The translations under genes were made by a program, and so were the position numbers. The notes below the pieces were generated by a model. That model ran no database searches. It was given only the letters and a program-made list of their open reading frames with translations, and was not told the origin of the DNA. From Helicobacter macacae MIT 99-5501 (GTDB lineage: Bacteria; Campylobacterota; Campylobacteria; Campylobacterales; Helicobacteraceae), in contig NZ_KI669454.1 of the NCBI RefSeq assembly GCF_000507845.1, positions 1,030,604-1,094,603 of the forward strand: DNA of 64,000 bases, written 5' to 3'. Position 1 is the first letter of the stretch. Each line of letters opens with the position of its first letter. Positions 1 to 9,354 of this stretch are shown one piece after another.

Positions 1-105
1 GAAGCACTCGCTGTAATCCTTATTGATGAAGAAGCTCCCAAATCCGTAATGGAGGAAATATCTAAGATTCCAGCCTGCATATCGCTAAATGCTGCGGTAA
101 TTTAG
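1..105 (+). CDS. serA: D-3-phosphoglycerate dehydrogenase, C-terminal end (partial)
   Basis: Only the last 34 codons are in the window, and the frame is open from base 1 to a TAG. The translated end (ILIDEEAPKSVMEEISKIPA) looks like the final strand and helix of an ACT domain, the regulatory end of D-3-phosphoglycerate dehydrogenase, which makes 3-phosphohydroxypyruvate for serine synthesis. The assignment rests on a short stretch, so another ACT-domain enzyme is possible. A strong terminator follows. Confidence 0.55.
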   Translation, partial: EALAVILIDEEAPKSVMEEISKIPACISLNAAVI

Positions 106-148
106 CAATTCTTAAAGGGGGTTTTATTTTTTGTTGCCTTTTTAGATT

Positions 149-202
149 TTACCCCGTTATTTGAGTGAATACGGGGTAATCTTGTTTTTTTTTTTTTTTT
201 TT
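149..202 (+). terminator. Rho-independent terminator after serA
   Basis: A perfect 9-bp inverted repeat (TTACCCCGT at 149-157, ACGGGGTAA at 171-179) is followed by a run of 18 T at 185-202. This is an intrinsic terminator for the plus-strand gene. The next gene converges from the minus strand. The T18 run is also a long homopolymer likely to vary in length. Confidence 0.85.
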
Positions 203-295
203 GAGCTTATAAATTTTGCAGTTGTTTTATAGTCCACTTTACCTGCCATAGATTTAAAAAATACGCTTTTTGCAATAAAAAAAGCAATAAAAATT

Positions 296-1204
296 TTATA
301 GATATTTTTTTGACTTCATAAACTCTTTCAAGTTTTTGTATTCATCTTTGCTAAAAAAGCGAGATTTGCCAACGGGCAAGGCATTTAGATGGACAAATCC
401 AAATCGAACGCGCCGCAAGTCTAGCACCTTAGCATCAAAATGCGCAAAAAATCGCCTAAGTTCTCTATTTTGTCCCTCATTTATCACTACTTTTAGTCGC
501 GAAAAAGTGTGTGTATTTTTGATAATCTGCACGCTAGAAAATGGTGCAAAATCCATAGAAATAATCTTACTAAGTCGATGTCCACCTGCTTTTGCGTTTT
601 TTAGGCTTAGTCCATTTTGCATAGCTTCTAGCATTTTTGGTGAGATTTTAGAATCGATTTTTAGGATATATTCTCGCTCCAAATCACTACCAATTAGTGC
701 GTTTACCACGCCTTTTGAGTCGCTTAGGATTAGTAGCCCCTCACTTGCAAAATCTAGTCTGCCAACAGGTGTAAAATGCCTAAATTTCTCTCCTAATCCA
801 TCATAAACCACGCGTCTACCGCGAGAATCCACCCTGCTTACTAGCTCGCCTTTTGGCTTGTGATAGACTATCGCGCTAAAGTGTGCTTCGCTTTTTTCGC
901 GCACCAAATTCCCATCGACAAACACTCTTTCCCCACCTGCTAGCACTTCTCCTAGTGTGGCAATCTTGCGCCCTATTTTTACGCGCCCGCTAGTGATGAC
1001 TTCATCTGCTTGTCGCCTAGAGTAATGGCAATGTCGCGCTATGTAGGCATTTAGTCGAATTGCCTTTTGTTCTTTTTGCGATTTTGTTTCTACGCTAGAT
1101 TTTGCGTGCGATTTTGCGCCAAATTTTTTGCTAGATTTTTTTTCAGTTTTTTTGCTAGATTTTGCGTTGCTAGATTTCGCGTTTGATTTTTTGTTTTTTG
1201 TCAT
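296..1204 (-). CDS. rluB: 23S rRNA pseudouridine synthase, RsuA/RluB family
   Basis: This 302-residue protein should convert a uridine of 23S rRNA to pseudouridine. After a 45-residue lysine/serine-rich tail with repeated AKSS units comes an S4 RNA-binding domain (about residues 49-95, RLNAYIARHCHYSRRQADEV). The catalytic domain follows, with the family motif GRLDFASEGLLIL whose aspartate (D151) is the predicted nucleophile. The C-terminal motif GQNRELRRFFAHF is typical of the RsuA branch. The basic tail is longer than usual and probably adds nonspecific RNA affinity. The gene starts 14 bp downstream of the hemB stop, so the two are probably co-transcribed. RluB is the likeliest of the RsuA-type enzymes, but RluE or RluF specificity cannot be excluded. 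Confidence 0.85.
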   Translation of the reverse strand: MTKNKKSNAKSSNAKSSKKTEKKSSKKFGAKSHAKSSVETKSQKEQKAIRLNAYIARHCHYSRRQADEVITSGRVKIGRKIATLGEVLAGGERVFVDGNLVREKSEAHFSAIVYHKPKGELVSRVDSRGRRVVYDGLGEKFRHFTPVGRLDFASEGLLILSDSKGVVNALIGSDLEREYILKIDSKISPKMLEAMQNGLSLKNAKAGGHRLSKIISMDFAPFSSVQIIKNTHTFSRLKVVINEGQNRELRRFFAHFDAKVLDLRRVRFGFVHLNALPVGKSRFFSKDEYKNLKEFMKSKKYL

Positions 1205-1218
1205 TTTTTAGTTTTATT

Positions 1219-2256
1219 CTAGATTTTGGATTTTGCTAGCATTTGTGCGACTTCTTTTGCGTGATAAGAGATGATGATGTCTGCCCCCGCTCGCTTAAAT
1301 CCCACAAGCGTTTCTAACACGATTTTATCATAATCAATTACGCCTGCGTTTTTGCCCGCCTGCATTAAAGCATATTCGCCACTGACATTATACACAGCTA
1401 GTGGTAGCAGTGTGCGCTCCCTCACATCTCGCACAATGTCTAAAAACGCCAATGCTGGCTTTATCATCAAAATATCCGCTCCCTCCGCTTCATCGGTTAG
1501 ACTTTCATTGATTGCTTCTTTGCGGTTGGCTATGTCTTGTTGGTAGGATTTCCTATCTCCAAAGCTAGGGGCAGACTGCGCCACATCACGAAATGGTCCA
1601 TAATACGCGCTTGCAAATTTCGTAGAATAGCTCATAATAGGTGTATTTGCAAAGTCAGCACTATCTAACCCTACTCGAATAGAGCGCACCATTCCGTCCA
1701 TTGAAGCACTTGGGGCGATGATGTCCGCTCCTGCACTTGCTAGATTGATAGCTTGCTTGGCTAAAATCTCTAAAGTTTTGTCATTATCCACGCTTATATT
1801 TTGACTTGGGTTTTGGCTTTGATTTGATTCTAGGATTCCGCAATGTCCGTGGCTAGTGTATTCACAAAAGCACAAATCCACACTTACCAAAAAATGTGGA
1901 TATGCTTTTTTGATAGCCCTCACACTTTCACACACAATATTTTGCGGGTTTAGGGCTTGGTTACCTACTTCATCTTTTTGCTTTACAATCCCAAAAAGTA
2001 GCACCTTATGAAGCCCTAGCAAATCTAGCTCTTTGCATTCTTTTAGCAGTGTATCTAAACTCATTTGATACACCCCCTGCATAGAGGCTATTTCATTTTT
2101 TATCCCCTCTCCTTCTACCACAAAAAGCGGATAGATAAAATCCCCCACTCTCAAATGCGTCTCACGCACCAAATCACGCAATATCTCTCTACTTCTTAGC
2201 CTGCGAAACCGCTTAAAATCTAACTCCGCCATTTGTTTTTGTGTGTTTTGCGTCAT
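1219..2256 (-). CDS. hemB: Delta-aminolevulinic acid dehydratase (porphobilinogen synthase)
   Basis: HemB condenses two 5-aminolevulinate molecules to porphobilinogen, the second common step of haem synthesis. The 345-residue sequence has the zinc-cysteine motif [14 protein letters not shown] (C129, C131, C139), one Schiff-base lysine in [15 protein letters not shown] (K213) and the catalytic lysine in [11 protein letters not shown] (K266). It is slightly longer than usual because of a serine/asparagine/glutamine-rich insert at about residues 143-160, just after the zinc motif. An AAGGAGA-type ribosome site precedes the ATG. Four other tetrapyrrole genes lie elsewhere in the window (hemW, hemD, hemA, hemC). 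Confidence 0.95.
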   Translation of the reverse strand: MTQNTQKQMAELDFKRFRRLRSREILRDLVRETHLRVGDFIYPLFVVEGEGIKNEIASMQGVYQMSLDTLLKECKELDLLGLHKVLLFGIVKQKDEVGNQALNPQNIVCESVRAIKKAYPHFLVSVDLCFCEYTSHGHCGILESNQSQNPSQNISVDNDKTLEILAKQAINLASAGADIIAPSASMDGMVRSIRVGLDSADFANTPIMSYSTKFASAYYGPFRDVAQSAPSFGDRKSYQQDIANRKEAINESLTDEAEGADILMIKPALAFLDIVRDVRERTLLPLAVYNVSGEYALMQAGKNAGVIDYDKIVLETLVGFKRAGADIIISYHAKEVAQMLAKSKI

Positions 2257-2471
2257 TTTCTCTCCTTAAAGCTACTTAGATTGCACGAGATTTTGCAGCT
2301 ACTTCAAGTCTGCAAAAGCCTTGCAAAAATCTACAAAAGCCAAAAATATCGTAGAAATATAGCATTTATTTGATAAAATTTTGGTTATTTTTATACCAAA
2401 TGCAATGTGCTAGCCTTTTTGCACAAATAAAATCCTTTACGCGCTTAAAAGCAAAATCTATAAGGAAAAAA

Positions 2472-3473
2472 ATGCTATCAAGCCACGACTTAAATCTAAT
2501 GACTTCTTATCTCAAATCCAAAGGCTACACGAAAGAGCAAATCGCTTCAATGAATGATAAGCAAATCTTGCGCGACTATGAGGAAAAAACCAAAGAGTTT
2601 CTCTACCAAGCAAAAAAGCAAATCGACATTATTCCTCAAACTCCCAAAGAAGTGCAAAGAAAGGATTTGCAACACCTCCAAATCCCATTAGAGCTTGCCC
2701 AAATTATCGAGCAAGATAATGTCAAAATCTATGAAATGCTTGATGAATACATAGAAAATTATAGCGTGCGAGAAGTCGCAGAAGTGATTTTTATGAAAAC
2801 AAAGCACACCAAAATCGCTAAGCTAGAAAAAATGATGAGAATTAAGCGAAGTCAGCTCCAAGAGCTATGGCTAGAAGCCCTAGAGCGAAATCTAAGCACA
2901 CTTCCTACGGAGGAAGCGCAAACGCTACTGAAATTTTACTACGACAAAAAAGATAATCTAATCGAGCTAAAAGACATATACACCCGCTCAAACGACAAAA
3001 AATACTTAAGCCAAATTTATGAAATTGCGTGTATGAAGCTACATATCGTGCGGGACTATATGCCTAAAGAATTAGAAGAAACTTATCGTGTGTATTATGA
3101 TAATAGTCAAGAAAAAATTGAGCTTATTAAGCAGATTTTGAATATTTCAAATGGCTTTGAAAAAGGCTATCTTTTGGGGCTTTCTATGCACGATTTGGGA
3201 GAGCTACTTATCCAAATTCAAGAAGAGCTACAAAAAAAGAAAAAAGAGGAAGAAGAAGTCAAAATGTATTTTGATGAGTTCAAAGACGCGCTTCATAGCA
3301 CAAAAGAAGAAATGTTTTTGGAAGTCTGTATAGATGCTGCTAGCGCACTCTCACGCGAGAGATTCCAAGAGCTGTGTGCCAATCTTGCCAAAAAGTTTAA
3401 AACCTTTCGGCATAGATTTACTGATATAGCTAGACATCACAAAGAAATAAGCAACTTGCAAATTGTGTTTTAG
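2472..3473 (+). CDS. Hypothetical protein, charged and probably helical
   Basis: I do not recognise this 333-residue protein. It is rich in Lys, Glu and Leu, has no signal peptide or membrane segment, and reads as mostly alpha-helical. A strongly charged stretch lies near residue 260 (about eight alternating K/E residues after QIQEELQ). The start was set at 2472, where a TAAGGAAAA ribosome site sits just upstream. The frame is open back to 2370, but that extension has no ribosome site. The gene diverges from hemB and converges on the next minus-strand gene. A cytosolic, coiled-coil-rich role is a guess. Confidence 0.75.
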   Translation: MLSSHDLNLMTSYLKSKGYTKEQIASMNDKQILRDYEEKTKEFLYQAKKQIDIIPQTPKEVQRKDLQHLQIPLELAQIIEQDNVKIYEMLDEYIENYSVREVAEVIFMKTKHTKIAKLEKMMRIKRSQLQELWLEALERNLSTLPTEEAQTLLKFYYDKKDNLIELKDIYTRSNDKKYLSQIYEIACMKLHIVRDYMPKELEETYRVYYDNSQEKIELIKQILNISNGFEKGYLLGLSMHDLGELLIQIQEELQKKKKEEEEVKMYFDEFKDALHSTKEEMFLEVCIDAASALSRERFQELCANLAKKFKTFRHRFTDIARHHKEISNLQIVF

Positions 3474-3613
3474 GCGTTTTATAAATTGTGTGTTTTTTAG
3501 ATTTTAGGATTTGTTGGGTAAAAATCGTATTACTTGCTTTTTTGAAAAATCATTTTTTTACAAAAATAGAAAACATTACAAAAAATGGATTTTATGTAAT
3601 GTTCGTGTAAAAA

Positions 3614-4114
3614 TCACTTTTGCGATGATTTTTGCATAGAGAGGCTAAAGTATTCGTTTATTTCCTCTCTAGGATTGGATAAGTATTCTATTTTTTGAGG
3701 GAATCTATCTTTTAGATACATCCAATGCGTGCGCTTGTTTTCGCTAGTATTTAGCGTCATATCTGCAAACGCGACAAAGCCATATTCACTAGGCTCGATA
3801 TGCTCGATTTCTATGCCATTTGCACGAGCATAGTCCCATAGCTTAGCATTGTGGTAGTTTATATCATCAACCACTTCATAAAATCCTATTTCGCCAAATT
3901 CTCGCTTTAGCCTTGCGATTTCGACTTCATCAAAAGAAATGTGGATAATGCACCGCTCGCAATGCACGATAAACGCCTGCATATTTTGTGGTGTTGCAGT
4001 GGTATTTGGTTGTGGTTTTTTGCGTAGTTGTGTTTGCTTTGTGGTTTGCTTGGCAGTGGCGAAATCCACAGCACAAAAAGAAGCCAAAAAAATAGCAAAA
4101 AAAATGTTTTTCAT
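3614..4114 (-). CDS. Hypothetical exported protein with a CxxC motif
   Basis: This 166-residue protein begins with a clear signal peptide (MKNIFFAIFLASFCAVDFATA, cleavage after about residue 21), so it is predicted to be periplasmic. A Lys/Gln/Thr-rich linker follows, then a compact domain containing HCERC at about residues 52-56. A CxxC pair could be a redox or metal site, but the rest does not look like thioredoxin and no family is recognised. It is the last of three minus-strand genes for predicted envelope proteins (5180-5464, 4196-5032, 3614-4114). Confidence 0.7.
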   Translation of the reverse strand: MKNIFFAIFLASFCAVDFATAKQTTKQTQLRKKPQPNTTATPQNMQAFIVHCERCIIHISFDEVEIARLKREFGEIGFYEVVDDINYHNAKLWDYARANGIEIEHIEPSEYGFVAFADMTLNTSENKRTHWMYLKDRFPQKIEYLSNPREEINEYFSLSMQKSSQK

Positions 4115-4195
4115 AGAATCTAAGCCTTTTATTTATTTAACCTTTGCTTGCAAAAAATCTCGCTAAAATGTTTGCCAAAATCTTATTTGTAGAAT

Positions 4196-5032
4196 TTACT
4201 TTGCTTTTTTCTTGTTAGCTCGCTTAGTGGTTGCTTTGGTAGGACTTGAGCTAGGATTTTGGCTAGAAGCATTTGCTCTTTTTATGCCTTTAGATATTTC
4301 TTTTATCGCAGAGTCCATAGCCTTGCGCACTAGATATGCTTTGTCCTTTGGCTCTATACTTACGCGCTTGCCGATTTCTAGCACTTTTTTGCTTTTGATT
4401 TCCATTTGTGCATTTGCTCTCGCACTAAACCGCTTTCGTTCGCCATTGAAAAAATCAGGGATAAATTCTAGCTCTAGCTTTACACTAGCTTGTTTTATGC
4501 TTGTAGCGACAAATGTCCCCTTAGAAGTGCTCTCTGCCAAATCGCTTCCATATCGCAGGCTTACTACATACATTTCCTCTAACTCTTGGCATAAGTCATT
4601 TAGCCCTGCTAGAAGTGCTTGCTCTGCTTCATCTTGTGTGATTTCTAGCTCATTGTTAGTGGGGTTTGGCTCACTCTGGCTAGACTCATCTGTGTTTGAT
4701 TCTTGCGCTGGTTTTTTGGACTTTTTAGAATCTTTTGTGGATAGTGGCTTTTCTAGCTCTTTTATGCCGTCTTTTTGGGCGCAGTCTTCACAAGGAGTGT
4801 CATCTAAAAGCCCGATTACTATTTGCTGGACTTTTGGACACTTCTGTGGAGTGGGATTTTCAGGGGGATTTTTTACACTTGGTAGTGCTTTGTATCCAAA
4901 GCACCCACTAAGTCCAAAAACGCTTACAAATACTATGGTAAGCATTAGTTTTGTTTGGTTTGTGTATGAAGTTTTTTGCGAAGTTTGATAGGATTGTTTT
5001 GCTAGTTTTGTTTGCAGATTTTTCATCGCCAT
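4196..5032 (-). CDS. Putative lipoprotein of unknown function
   Basis: This 278-residue protein has a lipobox, LSGC at residues 41-44, after a hydrophobic stretch (MLTIVFVSVFG), so it should be lipid-modified at C44 and membrane anchored. Translation probably starts at the first ATG, because AAAAGG lies 6 nt before it. This gives an unusually long n-region; a start at M30 would give a more typical signal peptide but lacks a ribosome site. The mature part has a Cys-rich patch (DDTPCEDCAQK), a Lys/Ser/Glu/Gln linker, and a C-terminal domain (about 140-255) of alternating strands and helices ending in a basic Ala/Lys tail. No function is recognised. Confidence 0.7.
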   Translation of the reverse strand: MAMKNLQTKLAKQSYQTSQKTSYTNQTKLMLTIVFVSVFGLSGCFGYKALPSVKNPPENPTPQKCPKVQQIVIGLLDDTPCEDCAQKDGIKELEKPLSTKDSKKSKKPAQESNTDESSQSEPNPTNNELEITQDEAEQALLAGLNDLCQELEEMYVVSLRYGSDLAESTSKGTFVATSIKQASVKLELEFIPDFFNGERKRFSARANAQMEIKSKKVLEIGKRVSIEPKDKAYLVRKAMDSAIKEISKGIKRANASSQNPSSSPTKATTKRANKKKAK

Positions 5033-5179
5033 TTTTTGCCTTTTTGGAGATTTTGAAGTGTTTTTGTGGTTTTATATTTTGCCATTTTTATGCAAAATCT
5101 TTTTTAGAGATTTTGCACGCCACCACATTATACACAAAAACTTTAAGGATTTTATTTTTGCATTGATTTTGCATATATT

Positions 5180-5464
5180 TTACTTGGATTTTGTTTCTTG
5201 GTGTTTTTGGAGTTGTTCGCAGGCTTGTTTATCGCCGTTTTGACACATAGAGTCTAGCATTTGTCGTATTTGCTCTAGATACTGCTCTTGCTCTTTTTGC
5301 TTTTGTTGAGTGGCTTCTTTTTGTGCTTTTTTTTGGGCTTGCTCCTCTTGTATGGAGGCAAATTGCCATTTATACACAAAGTATAATATGACACACATTA
5401 TTATCATAAAAATAAAATCCGTGCTACGCACTTTTAGCTTTTTGCAAAAATTACACCACGCCAT
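5180..5464 (-). CDS. Small single-pass membrane protein with coiled coil
   Basis: The protein has 94 residues. One membrane segment (about residues 16-32, DFIFMIIMCVILYFVYKW) is followed by a Gln/Lys/Glu-rich region (about 37-70) predicted to be a coiled coil, and a tail with two cysteines. An N-terminal CNFC motif precedes the membrane segment. A good AAGGAGA ribosome site lies before the ATG. No family is recognised. It is upstream of the lipoprotein gene in the same orientation, but the gap of about 150 bp leaves co-transcription uncertain. Confidence 0.65.
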   Translation of the reverse strand: MAWCNFCKKLKVRSTDFIFMIIMCVILYFVYKWQFASIQEEQAQKKAQKEATQQKQKEQEQYLEQIRQMLDSMCQNGDKQACEQLQKHQETKSK

Positions 5465-5554
5465 TTTGTCTCCTTAGAGCATTTTTATTTTTTACGCTTT
5501 TTTAAACAAAATCAAATTTTACTCCAAAAAATCAAAAATACGCAAATACTATTG

Positions 5555-5560
5555 TATAAT
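5555..5560 (+). promoter_or_regulatory. Probable -10 box for tRNA-Pro
   Basis: A consensus TATAAT, preceded by TTG, lies about 100 bp upstream of the tRNA in AT-rich DNA. No -35 box is evident, which is common for Helicobacter sigma-70 promoters. Confidence 0.5.
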
Positions 5561-5662
5561 ACGCGTTTTTGCATTTGACTATTTTGGATTCCAAGCAATT
5601 AGATACCAAGCAAGCATTTTAGATTTTGTGGGATTTAGTCATTTTGCAAATGTTTTTTTGCA

Positions 5663-5740
5663 CGGAGTATGGCGCAGCCTGATTAGCGCGCACCCTTGGG
5701 GTGGGTGAGGTCGTGGGTTTGAATCCCGCTACTCCGACCA
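5663..5740 (+). tRNA. tRNA-Pro (anticodon GGG)
   Basis: The cloverleaf can be read directly: acceptor CGGAGTA pairs with TACTCCG, the D arm is GCGCAGCCTGATTAGCGC, the anticodon stem CACCC/GGGTG encloses TTGGGGT with anticodon GGG, and the T arm is GTGGG/CCCGC around TTTGAAT. An encoded ACCA end follows. The GGG anticodon reads CCC and CCU codons. Confidence 0.93.
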
Positions 5741-6115
5741 CTGATGATAAGCCACTATGTTTATCAAATCGTTTTAAGATTTTGCTTGATAGAATCTCAT
5801 AAGTTTTTTTTCACATTTTCCCCACATTTTTTCCGCATTTTTTTTTGCAATTTTTTGCAAAAACTCTTTCCGCAAAAATTTTCCATAACTTCCACAAACT
5901 CACACAAAACTTCACACTACAAAAAACCCAAACAAAATATAAAACTCCTTGCAATTTTTATCCGCTTTTTTATCTGCCAATTTTTCTGCAATATCTATCT
6001 TTGTAAAATCTTTTTTTACCTTAATTTGCTTGTGTTTTTATTTTTTTTGATTTTTTTATCTTTTTTTGCAAAATCTAGCTTAGATATTTACATATTTTTT
6101 TGATAAAATTTTTCC
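5741..6115. other. T-rich non-coding stretch between tRNA-Pro and the amtB leader
   Basis: About 375 bp of strongly pyrimidine-biased plus strand with several T8-T9 runs. The open frame at 5744-6103 translates to a Phe/Lys/Ile-rich string with no ribosome site and no recognisable domain, so I treat it as non-coding. A weak -10-like element (GATAAAAT, 6102-6109) at its end could start the amtB transcript. Confidence 0.5.
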
Positions 6116-6342
6116 GTAGCCAAAGGGCTACCAACTCTTAGAACTCCATTACGATTGCTTTGTATGAGGCGTGTCAAATGCCATAATATCAGCATTTGTA
6201 ACTTCTGCCAAAAGCCTTAGGCAAAGCCACCCACTTAAGAACTTATGTGGATATGCGACTTTTTACACGACTTCTTATCAAAGCATTGTTAGGATTCTTT
6301 ACTTTTGCCAAAAACGGCGAATGAGAAAACAAAGGAACGACA
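6116..6342 (+). promoter_or_regulatory. Structured 5' leader of amtB (candidate RNA element)
   Basis: This 227-nt region before the amtB ATG can form several hairpins. One is GTAGCC/GGCTAC at 6116-6131. A second is CAAATGC/GCATTTG at 6175-6198. A third is CCAC-T-TAAG/CTTA-T-GTGG at 6231-6250. It matches no riboswitch, 6S, SRP or tmRNA signature that I know. It could be a regulatory leader or an independent small RNA. Confidence 0.35.
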
Positions 6343-7575
6343 ATGGATTTTGTAAATACAAGTTTCATAATGCTGTGCTCACTTTTAGTCTTGCTGATGA
6401 CGCCTGCGCTGGCGATGTTTTATTCTGGTATGGTTGGCACAAAAAATACGCTCAATACCATTATGAACGGCTTCATCGTCTTTGGCGTGATTACTTTGCA
6501 GTGGATTATCGTGGGCTTTAGTTTGAGTTTTAGCGGTGATAATGCGGGCATTATCGGGGATTTTGCCAATTTCGCGCTCGCTGGTATCGCTGGCTATAAC
6601 GATGATGGCGTGCCAAACATTTTGTTTATGCTCTTTCAAATGATGTTTGCGCTCATTGCTTCAGCGATTATCACAGGCTCGCTTGTAGGGCGCGTGAAGC
6701 TCGGCGTGCTTGTGGTGTTTTTACTTTTTTGGAGCACGATAGTGTATGACACGCTAGCGCATATGGTTTGGGGCGGCGGATTTCTAGAATCTAGAGGTAG
6801 CCTAGATTTCGCAGGCGGTGGCGTGGTGCATATCAGCTCTGGCGTGGCTGGGCTAGTTGGTGCGCTGCTCGTAGGTGCGCGCAAAACCCCTGCTTCTACG
6901 AGTGGAGCGCACTCTGTGCCTTATGCGTTTTTGGGCGCGATTTTGCTTTTCATCGGTTGGCTAGGATTCAACGCTGGGAGTGCTGGCGCAGTCAATGAAA
7001 TCGCGGTAAATGCTTTTATCGTAACGATTATTTCAGCGGCAAGCGGATTTTTAATCTGGGTGCTCCTAGAGTGGGTAAAGCACAAAAAACCAACCGTGCT
7101 AGGTGGTTTGAGCGGACTTGTGGCTGGGCTTGTTGGAATTACCCCGGGTGCAGGATTTGTAAGCATTTGGGCGAGCGTGCTTATCGGTATGATAAGTGCG
7201 CTGGTGTGCTACTTTGGGCTGTTTTATATCAAATACAAACTCAAATGGGACGATAGCCTTGATGCGTTCTCACTACACGGAATCGGCGGAATCTGGGGTG
7301 GCGTAGCTGTGGGGCTTTTTGCCTCTGGCGAGGTAAATCCCGCAGTAGTAGAGCAGGGTGCGCTAGGCGAGGGACTGCTTATTGGCGGTTCTTATGAGCT
7401 CTTTTTTGAACAGATTTTTGCTATCGTGGTGTGTGTAGCACTCTCTGGCATTGCAAGTTTTGTGATTTTTAAGGGCATTGGCTTGATTACGGATTTGCGC
7501 GTCAAAGAGGAAGTAGAGCAAGAGGGGCTAGACTTGCGCTTACACGGCGAAAAAGCCTACGATATGAAAGAATAA
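6343..7575 (+). CDS. amtB: Ammonium transporter
   Basis: This 410-residue polytopic inner-membrane protein should conduct ammonium or ammonia into the cell. It has about eleven hydrophobic segments, the N-terminal family motif ALAMFYSGMV, the conserved Asp/Gly motif DFAGGGVVH (D155) and both pore histidines (H163 in GGGVVHISSG and H312 in FSLHGIGGIWGG), so it should be functional. The family usually has a cleavable signal segment, and the first residues could serve as one. No glnK follows, although amtB is paired with this regulator in many bacteria. The next gene encodes an unrelated small secreted protein. The start has an AAAGGA ribosome site. Confidence 0.95.
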   Translation: MDFVNTSFIMLCSLLVLLMTPALAMFYSGMVGTKNTLNTIMNGFIVFGVITLQWIIVGFSLSFSGDNAGIIGDFANFALAGIAGYNDDGVPNILFMLFQMMFALIASAIITGSLVGRVKLGVLVVFLLFWSTIVYDTLAHMVWGGGFLESRGSLDFAGGGVVHISSGVAGLVGALLVGARKTPASTSGAHSVPYAFLGAILLFIGWLGFNAGSAGAVNEIAVNAFIVTIISAASGFLIWVLLEWVKHKKPTVLGGLSGLVAGLVGITPGAGFVSIWASVLIGMISALVCYFGLFYIKYKLKWDDSLDAFSLHGIGGIWGGVAVGLFASGEVNPAVVEQGALGEGLLIGGSYELFFEQIFAIVVCVALSGIASFVIFKGIGLITDLRVKEEVEQEGLDLRLHGEKAYDMKE

Positions 7576-7638
7576 AATAGAGTAGGTAAAATTCTCCACA
7601 AAGCACAAAAAGCAAAAAATCTAAAATGGAGTAGCACG

Positions 7639-8058
7639 ATGACAAAACATAGTGGCATAAAATCTATTTTTGTTTGCGCTATGTGCTGCTCTATGGCTTA
7701 TGCGGGAGCGGTATGCGATTATAAAATTGACAAAGCAATGGAGGGGGTGCGCTCCTATCAAGCCTACAAAAATAGCAAAAAATTTGATGAAAATAAGCTA
7801 AAAGAAGCAAAATCTAAGCTTGACTCTCTCCTAAAATCCTGTGATGATGAGGCAGTGCTAAAGGAAATGGAGGAATACATAGCCAAAACAAAAAAGCGAT
7901 ATGAGGTAGCAAAGCAAAATCTAGCGATTTTGGATTCTAGCAAAAATCCTCATCAAATCACTCAAGCAAAGCTAGAATGCAAAATCGCCCACATAGAATA
8001 TATAGCTGCTAAGCAAGAGGAGCTACGACTAAAAGATTTGCAAAAATCTAATCGCTAG
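7639..8058 (+). CDS. Small exported helical protein, resembles YqjC/DUF1090
   Basis: A 139-residue protein with a signal peptide (cleavage near AYA-GA, about residue 22). The mature part is Lys/Ala/Glu-rich and helical, with cysteines in CDYKI and LKSCDDEAVL. Length, the two-cysteine pattern and the long helices recall the DUF1090 (YqjC) periplasmic family, but this is a resemblance by eye. It lies 63 bp after amtB on the same strand and may be co-transcribed. No role in ammonium uptake is implied by its sequence. Confidence 0.65.
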   Translation: MTKHSGIKSIFVCAMCCSMAYAGAVCDYKIDKAMEGVRSYQAYKNSKKFDENKLKEAKSKLDSLLKSCDDEAVLKEMEEYIAKTKKRYEVAKQNLAILDSSKNPHQITQAKLECKIAHIEYIAAKQEELRLKDLQKSNR

Positions 8059-8206
8059 AATTTAGATTTTGCTTTGATATGATTTGTTTTAATCGCTAGA
8101 TTTTGTAGCTATGCAAAATGCCAAGTATAAATAGGTTTTTTGTTTGGATTTATTTTGTGGGGAGGTTAAAATTTATTAAAATCGTTTGCGGATTGATTTT
8201 AGTATT

Positions 8207-9313
8207 TTAGAGTTTTTGTAGCGATTGAAATAAGTAGAGTTTTAGCTCATTGAGGTTTTTGCGTGTGATTGCAGAGATGGGCAGGATAAAGGCTGGGGGA
8301 GATTGCAAAGAGTTGGCAAAATCGCTTAATTGCGCGATTTGTGGCGCGATTTGGGCTTCATCTTGCAAGGCGTCAATCTTGCTAAGCACTATTCCAAAAG
8401 GGCGCGTAGCTAGCGTGCTTGAGTAGGATTGCAGCTCATTCCTTAGGGTGCAAAACTGCTCTTTAAGGCTTAGCCCCACCTCAAATTCTAAGTGTGCAAG
8501 CTCTAAATGCCCAAACTCCAAACGCGTGCAATCAAGCACAAAAAGCAAAAACTTCGTGCGCTCAATGTGTCGCAAAAACTGCAAGCCAAGCCCTTTGCCC
8601 TCACTCGCCCCCTCTATAATCCCCGGAATATCCGCCATTACAAACGATTCTCCAAAGCCTTTAAGCCCGTTTGCCCCATTTTGCGTGCTTTCTACCACGC
8701 CCAAATGTGGCGTAAGCGTGGTAAATTCATAATTTGCCACTTCGGGCTTGGCGTTTGAGAGCGTAGAAATAAGCGTAGATTTCCCCACATTTGGATAGCC
8801 CACAAGCCCCACATCTGCGATGAGTTTTAGCTCCAGCCTTATGTGGAGCGACTCGCCTGCTATGCCTTTTTGCGCGTAAGTTGGGGCTTGGTTTGTCGCG
8901 GTTTTAAAATGTGCATTGCCTAGTCCGCCTTTGCCACCCTTTAGCGCGACAAAGCGCGTATCTGCCATTTTAGAATCCTTGCAATCTATGCCAAAATCGT
9001 GCAAAACCCCCCCGCTCTCAATGTCTAAAATCTGCGTGCCAAGCGGGACTTTGATAACGCAGTTTGCGCCACTTTTGCCCGCGCACCGCTTTGGCTTGCC
9101 AGCCTCGCCATTGCCCGCTTTGTGGTGCTTTTTGCCACGAAAGTTTGCGAGCGTGTGGGCGTTGTTATCCACTTCAAAGATGACATCGCCGCCCCTGCCG
9201 CCATCTCCGCCATCAGGTCCGCCCTGAATGACAAACTTTTCGCGCCGAAAGCTCACGCACCCAGCACCGCCACTGCCCGAAGTGATAAAAATATCTACGC
9301 TATCAACAAACAT
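8207..9313 (-). CDS. obg: Obg/CgtA ribosome-associated GTPase
   Basis: Obg is an essential GTPase involved in 50S subunit maturation and stress control. The 368-residue protein has the glycine-rich Obg fold (about residues 1-160, with [14 protein letters not shown] near the start). The GTPase domain follows, with P-loop GYPNVGKST (172-180), switch motif [17 protein letters not shown], and the G4-type motif LSKID. The C-terminal region is short. The gene follows rplU-rpmA on the same strand with one DUF2059 gene between; the rplU-rpmA-obg grouping is widely conserved. Confidence 0.95.
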   Translation of the reverse strand: MFVDSVDIFITSGSGGAGCVSFRREKFVIQGGPDGGDGGRGGDVIFEVDNNAHTLANFRGKKHHKAGNGEAGKPKRCAGKSGANCVIKVPLGTQILDIESGGVLHDFGIDCKDSKMADTRFVALKGGKGGLGNAHFKTATNQAPTYAQKGIAGESLHIRLELKLIADVGLVGYPNVGKSTLISTLSNAKPEVANYEFTTLTPHLGVVESTQNGANGLKGFGESFVMADIPGIIEGASEGKGLGLQFLRHIERTKFLLFVLDCTRLEFGHLELAHLEFEVGLSLKEQFCTLRNELQSYSSTLATRPFGIVLSKIDALQDEAQIAPQIAQLSDFANSLQSPPAFILPISAITRKNLNELKLYLFQSLQKL

Positions 9314-9354
9314 TTGTGTAAGGCTTTGTGGCTTTGCATTTTAGATGAGTAAAT

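Noticed and set aside
5744..6103. 119-codon open frame in T-rich DNA after tRNA-Pro
   Set aside because: Its product is a Phe/Lys/Ile string with no domain, no ribosome site and no codon signature; it follows from base bias.
6116..6342. 6S RNA, SRP RNA, tmRNA or a known riboswitch
   Set aside because: None of the signature motifs is present; only generic hairpins are seen.
6171..6521. Open frame overlapping the amtB leader and amtB start
   Set aside because: It overlaps amtB in another frame and has no ribosome site; the amtB frame is clearly the coding one.
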